Positions 8,998 through 18,130 of a stretch of 64,000 nt of DNA are shown here, piece by piece. How positions within the stretch are numbered: the first letter of the stretch is position 1; each line of letters begins with the position of its first letter. The stretch comes from Rubrimonas cliftonensis (lineage in GTDB: Bacteria > Pseudomonadota > Alphaproteobacteria > Rhodobacterales > Rhodobacteraceae): positions 44,129-108,128 of the forward strand of contig NZ_FNQM01000012.1 in the NCBI RefSeq assembly GCF_900107585.1. The letters run 5' to 3'. The position numbers were made by a program, and so were the translations under genes. A model generated the notes under the pieces. The model made no database searches, had not been told where the DNA came from, and saw nothing but the letters and a program-made list of their open reading frames with translations.

Positions 8998-9450
8998 ATG
9001 GCGGCGTCCGGGTTCACCACGGGATCGGTCCTGCGCTTGCGGCCGGGGCGGCCGCGGACCGCGCCGGCCGAGCGGTTCGTCCCGCGGCAGGCGCCGCAGC
9101 GCGCCGCGGCCTACGCGCTGGAGCTGCGCAGGGCGATCGAGAGCGCCGCGAGACGACGGCTCCCCGAGGACGTGCGCGCCGAGGAGATCACGATCCTCTG
9201 CTGCTTCCATGCGTCGCTGGTGCTCAACGCCGTCACCGGCGGAAGCGCGACGATGACCTTCTCCGCCCGGTGTCACGAAGAGCGGCTTCGCGCCGCGAAC
9301 GTCGCGCGGCGGATGGCGTGGTCGGCGACGGCGGCGCTGGTGGATTTCGGCTGCGCGGTGCTGCGCGGCGAGGCGGCCCACTGCGAGGCCGCGTGGCTCA
9401 AGCATCGGCGGCGCGCCGCCGCGCAGGGGTCTCCGCCGAGCCCCATGTGA
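8998..9450 (+). CDS. Hypothetical protein, 150 residues
   Basis: I do not recognise this protein. ATG at 8998 lies nine bases after GGAGG, which decides the start over an upstream in-frame ATG at 8944. The first 25 residues are Arg/Pro-rich. The middle (residues about 30-110) is predicted mostly helical with the segment EEITILCCFHASLVLNAVTG. Several cysteines occur (CC, one near residue 83, one near 113) without a metal-binding spacing. No signal peptide or membrane segment is evident. It lies between metZ (opposite strand) and the GST gene, which starts 68 bases downstream. Confidence 0.6.
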   Translation: MAASGFTTGSVLRLRPGRPRTAPAERFVPRQAPQRAAAYALELRRAIESAARRRLPEDVRAEEITILCCFHASLVLNAVTGGSATMTFSARCHEERLRAANVARRMAWSATAALVDFGCAVLRGEAAHCEAAWLKHRRRAAAQGSPPSPM

Positions 9451-9518
9451 AGCGGCCGGGCTTGTTCGCGGCCGCCGCATCGACAATGTTGCGGCGTGTC
9501 ATCCGAAGGAGCCGCCCC

Positions 9519-10211
9519 ATGCAAGCCCCCATCGCCCTGCACTACTGGCCGACGCCCAACGGATGGAAGATCTCCATCGCGCTGGAGGAGATGGGCCTCC
9601 CCTACGAGACGCATTTCGTCAACATCGGCGCCGGCGAGCAGTTCGAGCCCGAGTTCCTCAGGATCGCTCCGAACAACCGGATGCCGGCGATCGTCGATCC
9701 CGAGGGCCCCGACGGCGCGCCGATCTCGATCTTCGAGTCCGGCGCGATCCTGCAGTATCTCGCCCGCAAGACCGGAACCTTCTGCGGCGCGACCGAGCGC
9801 GAGCGCATCGAGGTCGACCAGTGGCTGATGTGGCAGATGGGCGGCGTCGGCCCGATGGCGGGGCAGGCGCATCATTTCCTCACCTACGCGCCGGAGAAGA
9901 TCCCCTACGCCATGGACCGCTACCGCAACGAGGTGAACCGCCTCTACGGCGTCCTGGACCGGCGCCTCGCCGACCGCGATTTCGTCGCGGGCGCCTACTC
10001 CATCGCCGACATGGCGATCTGGCCCTGGGCCCAGGGCTGGGAGCGGCAGGAGCAGGACATCGCCGCCTTCCCGAACATGAAGGCGTGGCTGGACCGGATG
10101 TGGGCGCGCCCCGCCGTCCAGAAGGGCAAGGCCCTTGGCGCGGAGCGACGCATGAACCTCGCCGACGACAAGGCCGCCCAGTCGGTGCTGTTCGGTCAGA
10201 AGGCGCGCTAG
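9519..10211 (+). CDS. Glutathione S-transferase, YfcG/YghU-like (Nu class)
   Basis: This 230-residue protein has an N-terminal thioredoxin-like domain and a helical C-terminal domain. The motif TPNGWKISIALEEMGLPY and the SNAIL-type glutathione site FESGAILQYLARKTG (near residues 74-88) match the YfcG group, known as glutathione-dependent disulfide-bond reductases with a Thr/Asn rather than a Ser/Tyr/Cys active site. The C-terminal domain has YSIADMAIWPW, the N-capping box of GST folds. ATG 9519 follows AAGGA by eight bases. It converges on the TIGR02186 gene with a 22-base gap. Confidence 0.92.
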   Translation: MQAPIALHYWPTPNGWKISIALEEMGLPYETHFVNIGAGEQFEPEFLRIAPNNRMPAIVDPEGPDGAPISIFESGAILQYLARKTGTFCGATERERIEVDQWLMWQMGGVGPMAGQAHHFLTYAPEKIPYAMDRYRNEVNRLYGVLDRRLADRDFVAGAYSIADMAIWPWAQGWERQEQDIAAFPNMKAWLDRMWARPAVQKGKALGAERRMNLADDKAAQSVLFGQKAR

Positions 10212-10233
10212 GCCGCCCTGCGTCGTCCGGAGG

Positions 10234-11001
10234 CTACCGCCTGAGCCAGCGGAAGGTCTCGGACGCCGCCAGCCCGGCCGCCATCGCGATCGCGATGGCG
10301 ATGATCCCGTAGACCAGCGGCTGCTGCCGCGACGCGTCGTAGAGCAGCCTCTCGATGCCGGCCTTCGCGACGTCGATCTCGGTCTCGAAGACGTCGATCA
10401 CCCTGCGGTCGCGGGTGAGCAGCACCGTGACCCGATAGGCGCCTTCGACGATGTTGGCGGGCAGCTGGAAGCTGGCGCGGAACAGCACGTCGCCCGTCAC
10501 CGCCACCCCGCCCGGCGCGATGACGTAGAGGCCCGAGCTCTCGCGCAGGCGCGTGACGGCGTCGAGGAACGCCTCCCGCTCGTCGCCTGTGCTCGCGGCG
10601 TCCACGAGGCGGAGCGCGTGGCGCAGGGAGACCCGGTGCCTGAGGTTCTCGGTATGGCTGATCGTCTCGTCGATCGGCCCGGTCGCCGCCACGGCGTAGT
10701 AGCTCGGCGCGGCGTCCACCAGCTCCGAACTGGTGTTGGCCCAGACCCCCAGGACGCGCGACTTGCGGCGCACCAGCACCGGGGTCGACGGCCCGGCGAT
10801 GCGCACCACCACGCCCATCCGCCCCTCCAGCGGCGGGGCGATCCGCGCCACCGCGCCATAGACGAACAGCTCCGAGCCGTCGAAGCCGGCCGTGATCGCG
10901 ATGCGGTTCTGGCTCACATCCGCGACGACCCGTTCTGCGGGGGCGCGGCCCGCCGCCGCGAGCAGCAGGAGCGTCGCCGCGATCAGCGCGCGCGCCGTCA
11001 T
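10234..11001 (-). CDS. TIGR02186 family membrane-anchored protein
   Basis: This 255-residue protein has a signal peptide (residues 1-22, ending AGRAPAERV), a long extracytoplasmic region of beta-rich character and one C-terminal membrane segment (residues about 228-248). Sequence features such as DVSQNRIAITAGFDGSELFVYG and QRLL-type tail match the TIGR02186 family, an uncharacterised alphaproteobacterial family found next to TauE/SafE exporters. Here its ATG overlaps the exporter's stop codon by four bases, so it likely works with the transporter in the envelope (inference). The biochemical role is unknown. Confidence 0.85.
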   Translation of the reverse strand: MTARALIAATLLLLAAAGRAPAERVVADVSQNRIAITAGFDGSELFVYGAVARIAPPLEGRMGVVVRIAGPSTPVLVRRKSRVLGVWANTSSELVDAAPSYYAVAATGPIDETISHTENLRHRVSLRHALRLVDAASTGDEREAFLDAVTRLRESSGLYVIAPGGVAVTGDVLFRASFQLPANIVEGAYRVTVLLTRDRRVIDVFETEIDVAKAGIERLLYDASRQQPLVYGIIAIAIAMAAGLAASETFRWLRR

Positions 11002-11909
11002 GTCGGCGCGGCCAGAGAGTACAGCTCGCCGGGCGTGCTCACGAGGTCGACGGCGAGCTTCGCGCAGACCAGAAGCACCAGCGCCGCCAGCAGGAAGCGC
11101 AGCTGCTCGCCACGAAGCCTCGCGCCCAGCATCGCCCCGAACTGCGCGCCGAACACGCCGCCCACGATCAGCAGCACCGCGAGAACGACGTCGACGGACT
11201 GGGTCTCGACCGCGTGCAGCAGCGTCGTGAAGCCCGCCAGCAGGGTGATCTGGAAGAGCGACGTGCCGATCACCACGCTCGTCGGCATCCCGAGGATGTA
11301 GATCATCGCCGGGATCATGATGAAGCCGCCGCCGACGCCCATCACCGCCGCCAGCACGCCGACGGCGAGTCCGATCAGCAGCGGCGGTATCGCGCTGATG
11401 TAGAGCTTGCTCTCGCGGAACCGCATCTTGAGGGGCAGCTTCAGCGCCCAGCCATGGCCGTGCTTCTTCGGCGCGCCGCCCGGGCGGCGCGCGGCGCGCA
11501 GGGTGCGCACGCTCTCCACCATCATCAGCCCGCCCACGGCGCCGAGAAACACGACGTAGCAGAGCGAGACCATCAGCTCGACCTGCCCGAAGGCGCTGGC
11601 CAGCGCGAACAGCCGCACGCCGAAGAACGAGCCGACGACGCCCCCCGCCAGCAGCACCAGCCCCATCTTCACGTCAACCGCGCGCCGCCGCCAGTAGGCC
11701 AGCGCGCCCGACAGCGAGGAGGCGACGATCTGGTTAGCCTGGCTCGCGACGGCGACCGCGGGCGGGATGCCGATGAAGATGAGAAGCGGCGTCAGCAGGA
11801 AACCGCCGCCGACCCCGAACAGGCCGGAGAGCACGCCGACGCCGCCGCCCAGCGCCAGCAGGAGCAGGGCGTTCACGGAGATCTCGGCAATCGGCAGATA
11901 GATCTGCAT
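10998..11909 (-). CDS. TauE/SafE-family sulfite/organosulfonate exporter-like permease
   Basis: This 303-residue integral membrane protein has about eight hydrophobic segments in two repeats, each starting with a Gly-rich helix: GVLSGLFGVGGGFLLTPLLI near residue 25 and GVLAAVMGVGGGFIMIPAMI near 183. That duplicated GxGGG signature defines the TauE/SafE (DUF81) family, which exports sulfite, sulfoacetate or related anions. A charged loop (RRPGGAPKKHGH, near residue 140) separates the halves. It is the first gene of a two-gene unit with the TIGR02186 protein. Substrate cannot be assigned from sequence. Confidence 0.92.
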   Translation of the reverse strand: MQIYLPIAEISVNALLLLALGGGVGVLSGLFGVGGGFLLTPLLIFIGIPPAVAVASQANQIVASSLSGALAYWRRRAVDVKMGLVLLAGGVVGSFFGVRLFALASAFGQVELMVSLCYVVFLGAVGGLMMVESVRTLRAARRPGGAPKKHGHGWALKLPLKMRFRESKLYISAIPPLLIGLAVGVLAAVMGVGGGFIMIPAMIYILGMPTSVVIGTSLFQITLLAGFTTLLHAVETQSVDVVLAVLLIVGGVFGAQFGAMLGARLRGEQLRFLLAALVLLVCAKLAVDLVSTPGELYSLAAPT

Positions 11910-12033
11910 CGCACCCGCAACACCGGAATGGAGGGGAGCCTAGGCCAGCCCGCGCCGCCGCGCCAGTTGCGATGCGGCGAGCGCCGAAGGCGCCGGACGA
12001 AGCGCGCGCAAGGGCCGCGGGGGTGCGCCCGCC

Positions 12034-12873
12034 TCAGACCGGACGGGGCGGCGGCACGGCGAAGAACGCCGCCATCGCCGCCTCGCGCAGCATCGCCGTG
12101 CGCTCGCGCGGGCAGAACGCGGTGACGCGCAGCACGACCTTGGCGAGCTCGGTGGTGTGGACGCTGACGAGCGGCGACGGGTCGCGCAGCCGGGCGCCGG
12201 CGGTCTTCTCGATCCGGGCGGCGTAGCGCCGCGCAAGCTCGCCGAAGTCGGCCGCGGCCGCCTCCACCGCCGCCTGCACCCGGTCGCGCGCCCCGAGCGC
12301 GTCGCCGCCCGGCTCGCTATGGATGTCGAGGCTGAAATAGATGAAGCGCTTGCGGAAGCTGTTGTTGATCACCGGCGCGGAGAGCAGGAGGCTGTTGGGC
12401 ACGGAGACGACGCGGCCGGTGAGGTTGTAGTCGTAGGGGTCGATCTCCTGCAGCACCGTCGCCAGCAGGTTCTCGTCGATCACCTCGCCCGAATGCGGCC
12501 CGATCTCGATCCAGTCGCCCACCGAGAACGCCTGGCTGACGCCCCGCCAGGTCGCGCCCGTCACGCAGAGCCAGAGCTCCTTGGTCGCGATCACCACCGC
12601 CACGGCGACGGCGGCGATCGACAGCGCGAAATCCTCGATCTCCTGCAGCCATAGCGCGAAGAGCGCCAACACGACGACTGCGCTGGAGACGTTCTTGACG
12701 AGGCTGATCCAGTAGCGCTGCCGGTCGCTGAGGATGTCGTCGCGCCCGCGCACCAGCCGCACGAGCAGCCAGCGCGCGGCCATGGTCGCCAGCACGATCA
12801 GGATCGACAGCAGCAGCTTGATCGGGACGACCGGCGCGAGTTCGGCCTCGACGCCCAGCATCTCCGGCGTCAC
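12034..12873 (-). CDS. Small mechanosensitive channel (MscS family)
   Basis: This 279-residue protein has three predicted membrane segments (residues about 18-38, 58-78 and 83-103) followed by the MscS beta domain, recognisable by FSVGDWIEIGPHSGEVIDEN (near residues 122-141) and RVVSVPNSLLLSAPVINN. A C-terminal alpha-beta domain completes the fold. The pore helix (DFALSIAAVAVAVVIATKEL) is less Gly/Ala-periodic than in E. coli MscS, so conductance properties may differ. Its start overlaps the stop of the zinc metallopeptidase gene by four bases. Confidence 0.85.
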   Translation of the reverse strand: MTPEMLGVEAELAPVVPIKLLLSILIVLATMAARWLLVRLVRGRDDILSDRQRYWISLVKNVSSAVVVLALFALWLQEIEDFALSIAAVAVAVVIATKELWLCVTGATWRGVSQAFSVGDWIEIGPHSGEVIDENLLATVLQEIDPYDYNLTGRVVSVPNSLLLSAPVINNSFRKRFIYFSLDIHSEPGGDALGARDRVQAAVEAAAADFGELARRYAARIEKTAGARLRDPSPLVSVHTTELAKVVLRVTAFCPRERTAMLREAAMAAFFAVPPPRPV

Positions 12874-13886
12874 GGCGCAGCCCCCCCGCCCGCCGCCGGA
12901 AGCCAGCGATGCACGAAGCCGAGCTTCTCGCGCGTCGGCGGCGTCAGCACGAAGGGATAGACGTCGGCGAGGCCCATGGAGCGGTTGACGTGGTTCAGCG
13001 CGATGGTGAGCTCGCCGCCGACGTTGAGCACCGTCCCGGCGTCGTCTGCCGCGTAGGGGTCGAAGCCGCCGCCGCCCGCCGTCTCCAGCGCCGGCGAGGA
13101 CAGGCCGACGCGCGCGGCGCTGTCGACGATGTCCACGAGGTGCAGGTGATGGGCGAAGGTCTCCGCCCAGTCCTCGTGCGGGTGCGCGGCGGCGTAGTCG
13201 GTCAGGTGGCCTTCCGGCGGCGCGGCCTCGCCGTCCGCGGCGTTCGCGTAATGCGCGTCGAGCGCGGCGCCGTAGTCGGCGCGCTCGTCGCCGAAAAGCG
13301 GCCTGAACGCGTCGAGGAACCCCGGCGCCTGCGCCAGCCGTTCGAAGACCAGGTGGCCAAGCTCATGGCGGACATGCCCGGTCATTGTGCGATAGCGCTC
13401 GGCGAGGTTGGCCCGCCGGGCCTCGCGGATCGCCGGGTCCGCCTCGGCGACGTTCAGCGTCACGACGCCCTCCATGTGGCCCATCGTGACCTGCGCGGCC
13501 CCGGCGGAGGTGCTCTCGGAGAGCATGTCGAACACCGGCGGCGCATGGGGGTCGGCGTCGGTGAAGAGGCCCCAGCGCATCAGGCCGGCGACCACCCAGC
13601 GCTTGGCGCCCTCGGCCTCGGCCCACAGCGCGTCGTTGTCGTCCACCCCGCGGTCGGGCGAGGTGCGCGTCATGGCGCAGGCGGCGCAGAACGCCCCTTG
13701 CCCGCCGCCCGGCGCCGCGGCCCAGTTGCAGCCGATGGCGTCGCGGTTCGCGCAGGGCTGCGACGCCTCGACCGTCGCGAAGCGCCGGCCGCGCGGGTCG
13801 AAGACCAGCGCGGCGCCGCAGGCCATGCAGGCGGGGTTCCGAAAGAAGATGCGCGCGCCGCAGCACGGGCACTCGAATACGTCCAT
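12870..13886 (-). CDS. Putative zinc-ribbon metallopeptidase (COG4307-like)
   Basis: This 338-residue protein begins with a zinc ribbon (CPCCGARIFF ... CMACG, residues 6-23) followed by a second Cys-rich part (QPCANRD, CNWA, CAACAMTR). The central domain carries HVRHELGHLVFERL near residue 174, a gluzincin-type HExxH zinc site, with a possible third ligand in HEDWAETFAHHLHL near 240. This combination matches an uncharacterised bacterial family with putative peptidase activity. No signal peptide is present, so it is cytoplasmic. It is followed by the MscS gene with a four-base overlap. Confidence 0.85.
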   Translation of the reverse strand: MDVFECPCCGARIFFRNPACMACGAALVFDPRGRRFATVEASQPCANRDAIGCNWAAAPGGGQGAFCAACAMTRTSPDRGVDDNDALWAEAEGAKRWVVAGLMRWGLFTDADPHAPPVFDMLSESTSAGAAQVTMGHMEGVVTLNVAEADPAIREARRANLAERYRTMTGHVRHELGHLVFERLAQAPGFLDAFRPLFGDERADYGAALDAHYANAADGEAAPPEGHLTDYAAAHPHEDWAETFAHHLHLVDIVDSAARVGLSSPALETAGGGGFDPYAADDAGTVLNVGGELTIALNHVNRSMGLADVYPFVLTPPTREKLGFVHRWLPAAGGGAAP

Positions 13887-13972
13887 CGCGCATCTCCCGA
13901 CGCGGTTTCACGGTTCGACCGCCCGGATCAGTGGGCCGAACGCCGCCCGGCTTCAAGGAGGATAAACGCGGC

Positions 13973-15163
<1,191 letters not shown>

Positions 15164-15236
15164 CCGCGTGAGATAGGCCGACGCGCCCCGCGGCGCAACG
15201 CAGGCCTTGCGCCGCGCGCGCCGGATGGGGGCCGGA

Positions 15237-15791
15237 TCAGGAGCAGAGGCGCTGCGCCTCCTCCAGCGCCGCGGTGAAGCCGATCAGCGAATAGGTGTCG
15301 ATCGTGGTCGTGCCGCGCGAGGAGACGCCCGTGAGCTTGGCGTCCACGCCCCGCTTCATGGCCTCCACGGCCCGGTCGTCCGCGGCGGCGTTCTCGAACC
15401 ACGCGTTCTCGCCGTCGGTGAACATCGCGAAGGTGTCGGTCCCGATCTGCACCCGAACGGTCGAGCCTTCGCGGAAGGGGTAGCCGACCACGGTGTTGAC
15501 CTCGTTGCGCACGCCGTCGGAGGGGCGCACCGACACCATCAGGTAGATGTCGCCGCGGTTGGCGCTGACGCGGCGGCCATCCCGCTGCGCGACCCAGGAT
15601 TTCGGGGCCGAGACGATCCAGCACAGCCGCGAGGCGCCGGAACCGGACTCGAACACGCTCCAGTTCTGCTGCGCGCCCGCCCGGTCGACCGCCTGCGCCG
15701 CGGCCGGCGCCGCGCTCCAGAGCGCCGCCGCCATCGTCATCGCCGCCAGCGCCAAGCCGGCCGCCCGTGTCGCACTCTTCGCCATCGCCAT
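15237..15791 (-). CDS. Secreted IalB (invasion-associated locus B) family protein
   Basis: This 184-residue protein has a clear signal peptide, with cleavage expected after APAAAQA near residue 34. The mature domain contains [23 protein letters not shown] and a C-terminal Cys, with a Cys pair (near residues 57 and 183) able to form a disulfide. The pattern matches the IalB family, common in Rhodobacterales next to rlmN. The name comes from Bartonella; no invasion role is implied here, and the function in free-living species is unknown. ATG at 15791 or the second ATG at 15785 can start it. Confidence 0.85.
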   Translation of the reverse strand: MAMAKSATRAAGLALAAMTMAAALWSAAPAAAQAVDRAGAQQNWSVFESGSGASRLCWIVSAPKSWVAQRDGRRVSANRGDIYLMVSVRPSDGVRNEVNTVVGYPFREGSTVRVQIGTDTFAMFTDGENAWFENAAADDRAVEAMKRGVDAKLTGVSSRGTTTIDTYSLIGFTAALEEAQRLCS

Positions 15792-15998
15792 GTCGCGCCG
15801 CTCCGTCTCGCCAGTTCCGCCTCACGACCCCGTGACGTCGGGGCCTTCCCGGTCGCGCGGCGGCGCCGCCACGACCGCGACCCTGTTTCATCAGGGCCGA
15901 TTACGCTCTAGTCTAGCCCCAAGGCGGGCGCCGACGCCAGACTTGCCGACCGGGGATGGCGCGCCTCGGCGCCGGTTTCCCGTGAAGGCTGCCGCACC

Positions 15999-16604
15999 TT
16001 GAGCCAAAACCCCGCCGACGCCCGCGACGCCGCCATACCGGCGGCGGAGGACAGCGACGACGCGCTGATGCTGCGCGTGGCCGCCCGGGACCGCGCTGCC
16101 TTCGCCGCACTGTTCGGTCGCTACGCGGGTCGGGTTAAGGGCTTCATGCAGCGCGCCGGGTTTCCGCCCCACGAGGCCGACGAGGCGGCCCAGGAGGTGA
16201 TGCTGACCGTGTGGCGTCGGGCCGAGACCTTCGACCCGACCCGCGCCGGCGCCGGCACCTGGCTCTTCACCGTCGCGCGCAACCGGCGCATCGACCTGAT
16301 GCGCCGCCGCAGGCCCGAGCCCGACCCGCTCGACCCGCATTTCCAGCCCGACCCGGCGCCGCCCGCCGACGTCGCCGCCGCCGTGGCCGACCGCGACGCC
16401 GCGGTGCGCGCCGCGCTCGCCACCCTGCCGCCGGAGCAGCTTGAGGTCGTGCGCCTCGCCTATTACGAGGGCCTCAGCCAGAGCGAGGCCGCCGCGGCGC
16501 TCGGCGCGCCGCTCGGCACCGTCAAGTCGCGCCTGCGCCTCGCCGTCGCCCGCCTGCGGGAGGCGCTGGGCGCGGATTTCGCCGAGGAGCTCTTCGATGA
16601 CTGA
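15999..16604 (+). CDS. ECF-type RNA polymerase sigma factor (RpoE/SigK-like)
   Basis: This 201-residue protein has region 2 (RDRAAFAALFGRYAGRVKGF to TWLFTVARNRRIDLMRR, residues about 30-106) and region 4 (LPPEQLEVVRLAYYEGLSQSEAA then GTVKSRLRLAVARLREAL, about 138-190), joined by a Pro/Asp-rich linker. It resembles Rhodobacter RpoE (ECF11-like), which responds to singlet oxygen. No ChrR-type or other anti-sigma gene follows; the next gene is an asparaginase overlapping by eight bases. The start is TTG at 15999, with GAAGG ten bases upstream. Confidence 0.9.
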   Translation: MSQNPADARDAAIPAAEDSDDALMLRVAARDRAAFAALFGRYAGRVKGFMQRAGFPPHEADEAAQEVMLTVWRRAETFDPTRAGAGTWLFTVARNRRIDLMRRRRPEPDPLDPHFQPDPAPPADVAAAVADRDAAVRAALATLPPEQLEVVRLAYYEGLSQSEAAAALGAPLGTVKSRLRLAVARLREALGADFAEELFDD

Positions 16605-17643
16605 CCTTGTGGACGCGCCGGCCGATCCGGTGCTCGCCGTGGCGCTGCGCGGCGGCGTCGTGGAGCGCCGCCATCGCGGGGCATACGCGGTGTGCGCGGC
16701 CGGCGGCGAGATCGTCGATAGCGCGGGTGACGTCGAGCGCCGCATCCTGCCGCGCAGCGCCATCAAGCTGTTCCAGACGCTGCCGCTGGTCGAGAGCGGC
16801 GCGGCGGACGCATGCCGCCTCGACGCCCGCCGCCTCGCGCTCGCCTGCGCCTCGCACGAGGGCTCGGCGGCGCATTCAGGTCAGGTGGCGCAGTGGCTCG
16901 CCGAGATCGGCCTCGGAGAGCGCGACCTGATGTGCGGCGCCCATCCGCCGAAGGAAAAGGCCGCGCGCGACGCGCTGCGCGCCGCCGGCGAAAAGCCCAG
17001 CCAGCTCCACAACAACTGCTCCGGCAAGCATGCGGGCTTCCTCACCCTCGCGCGGCGTCTCGGCGCCCCGACGGCCGGCTACGTCGCCGTCGACCATCCG
17101 GTGCAGAAGGCGGCGCAGGAGGCGTTCTCGCAGGCCGCCGACGAGGAGACGCCGATGGGCTGGGCGGTGGACGGCTGCTCCGCGCCCAACTTCGCCGTGC
17201 GCCTGCGCGGCCTCGCCCTCGCCGCCGCCCGCGTGGCGGACCCGCAGGCGGGCTTCGGCTGCGGGCTGCGCGCGGCGTCGGCGGCGCGGCTGCGCGACGC
17301 GATGATCGCGCACCCCTTCGAGGTCGCCGGCGCCGGGCGCGCCTGCACCGAGCTGATGGAGGCCGCGGCGGGCCGCGCGGCGATCAAGACCGGGGCCGAG
17401 GGCAGCTTCATCGCGATCCTGCCCGCGGGCGACGGCCGTCCGGCGCTCGGCGTCGCGCTGAAGATCGACGACGGCGCCACGGAGGCCGCCGAATGCGCCA
17501 TGGCCGCGCTCCTCGTCCGCTTCGGCGCGGTCGATCCCGCCGATCCCCGGGTGCGGCGGCGGCTGGCGCCGGCGTATCGCAACCTCCGCGGCGTCGACGT
17601 CGGCGGACTTCGCGCGGCGGGGCCCTTGGACACGAAATCTTAA
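16597..17643 (+). CDS. L-asparaginase II family amidohydrolase (PF06089 type)
   Basis: This 348-residue protein matches the asparaginase family first described in Rhizobium (thermolabile type), distinct from the AnsA/AnsB fold. Hallmarks in order: ILPRSAIKLFQTLPLVESGA (residues about 48-67), CASHEGSAAH (near 86), HNNCSGKHAGFL (near 136) and DGCSAPNFAV (near 190). The SxxK pair of this fold is in RSAIK. It hydrolyses asparagine to aspartate and ammonia. ATG 16597 lies inside the end of the sigma factor gene (ATGACTGA), indicating coupling. The frame stays open upstream but that part is sigma-factor sequence in another frame. Confidence 0.88.
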   Translation: MTDLVDAPADPVLAVALRGGVVERRHRGAYAVCAAGGEIVDSAGDVERRILPRSAIKLFQTLPLVESGAADACRLDARRLALACASHEGSAAHSGQVAQWLAEIGLGERDLMCGAHPPKEKAARDALRAAGEKPSQLHNNCSGKHAGFLTLARRLGAPTAGYVAVDHPVQKAAQEAFSQAADEETPMGWAVDGCSAPNFAVRLRGLALAAARVADPQAGFGCGLRAASAARLRDAMIAHPFEVAGAGRACTELMEAAAGRAAIKTGAEGSFIAILPAGDGRPALGVALKIDDGATEAAECAMAALLVRFGAVDPADPRVRRRLAPAYRNLRGVDVGGLRAAGPLDTKS

Positions 17644-17687
17644 GCCTGTGCCGTGATCGTCTGCCCCGTGTCGCGAAGGAGAGGCGC

Positions 17688-18059
17688 ATGGGCAACGCGC
17701 AAAGCGCAAATCTGGTCGAAGGCGGTGTCGCTCTCGTTGACGAGGCGGTGGTCGAGAGCCTGCGCGCCATCTTCGGCGACGCCACGGGGGCCCTCATGTC
17801 CAAGACCCGCGCCATCATCACCGAACGCCTCGGCCAGATGGACGGCGTGACGGCCTCCGGCGAAGTCGAGACCCTTGGCCGCCTCGCGCACGAGGTCGGC
17901 GGGATGTCCGCGCAGGTCGGCCTCAGCCGCCTGAGCGCCACGGCCCTGTCGCTGGAGGCCCTCTGCGGGCGGTCGCCCACGGGCGACGCGGTGCGCCGGG
18001 CCTACGCCGAGGTGGCCTCGGTCGCGCGCGCCTCGCTGGAGCGCCTCCCCCAGGCCTGA
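17688..18059 (+). CDS. Hpt-domain-like protein with atypical phosphorylation motif
   Basis: This 123-residue helical protein carries the layout of a histidine phosphotransfer domain: LGRLAHEVGGMSAQVGLSRL near residues 64-83, followed by LSLEALC. The consensus is HxLKGxxxxxG; here the His and the second Gly are kept but the Leu-Lys are Val-Gly. The Lys is important in known Hpt proteins, so phosphotransfer may be altered. ATG 17688 has a strong AAGGAG upstream. It stands alone between the asparaginase and M17 peptidase genes, with no kinase or response regulator nearby. Confidence 0.7.
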   Translation: MGNAQSANLVEGGVALVDEAVVESLRAIFGDATGALMSKTRAIITERLGQMDGVTASGEVETLGRLAHEVGGMSAQVGLSRLSATALSLEALCGRSPTGDAVRRAYAEVASVARASLERLPQA

Positions 18060-18130
18060 CCCGCCCGGACGCCCTTTCGGCCCTGCGCCGGGCCCGCTAT
18101 CTTGGGTCTGCATCGCATCGATGAGGCCGC

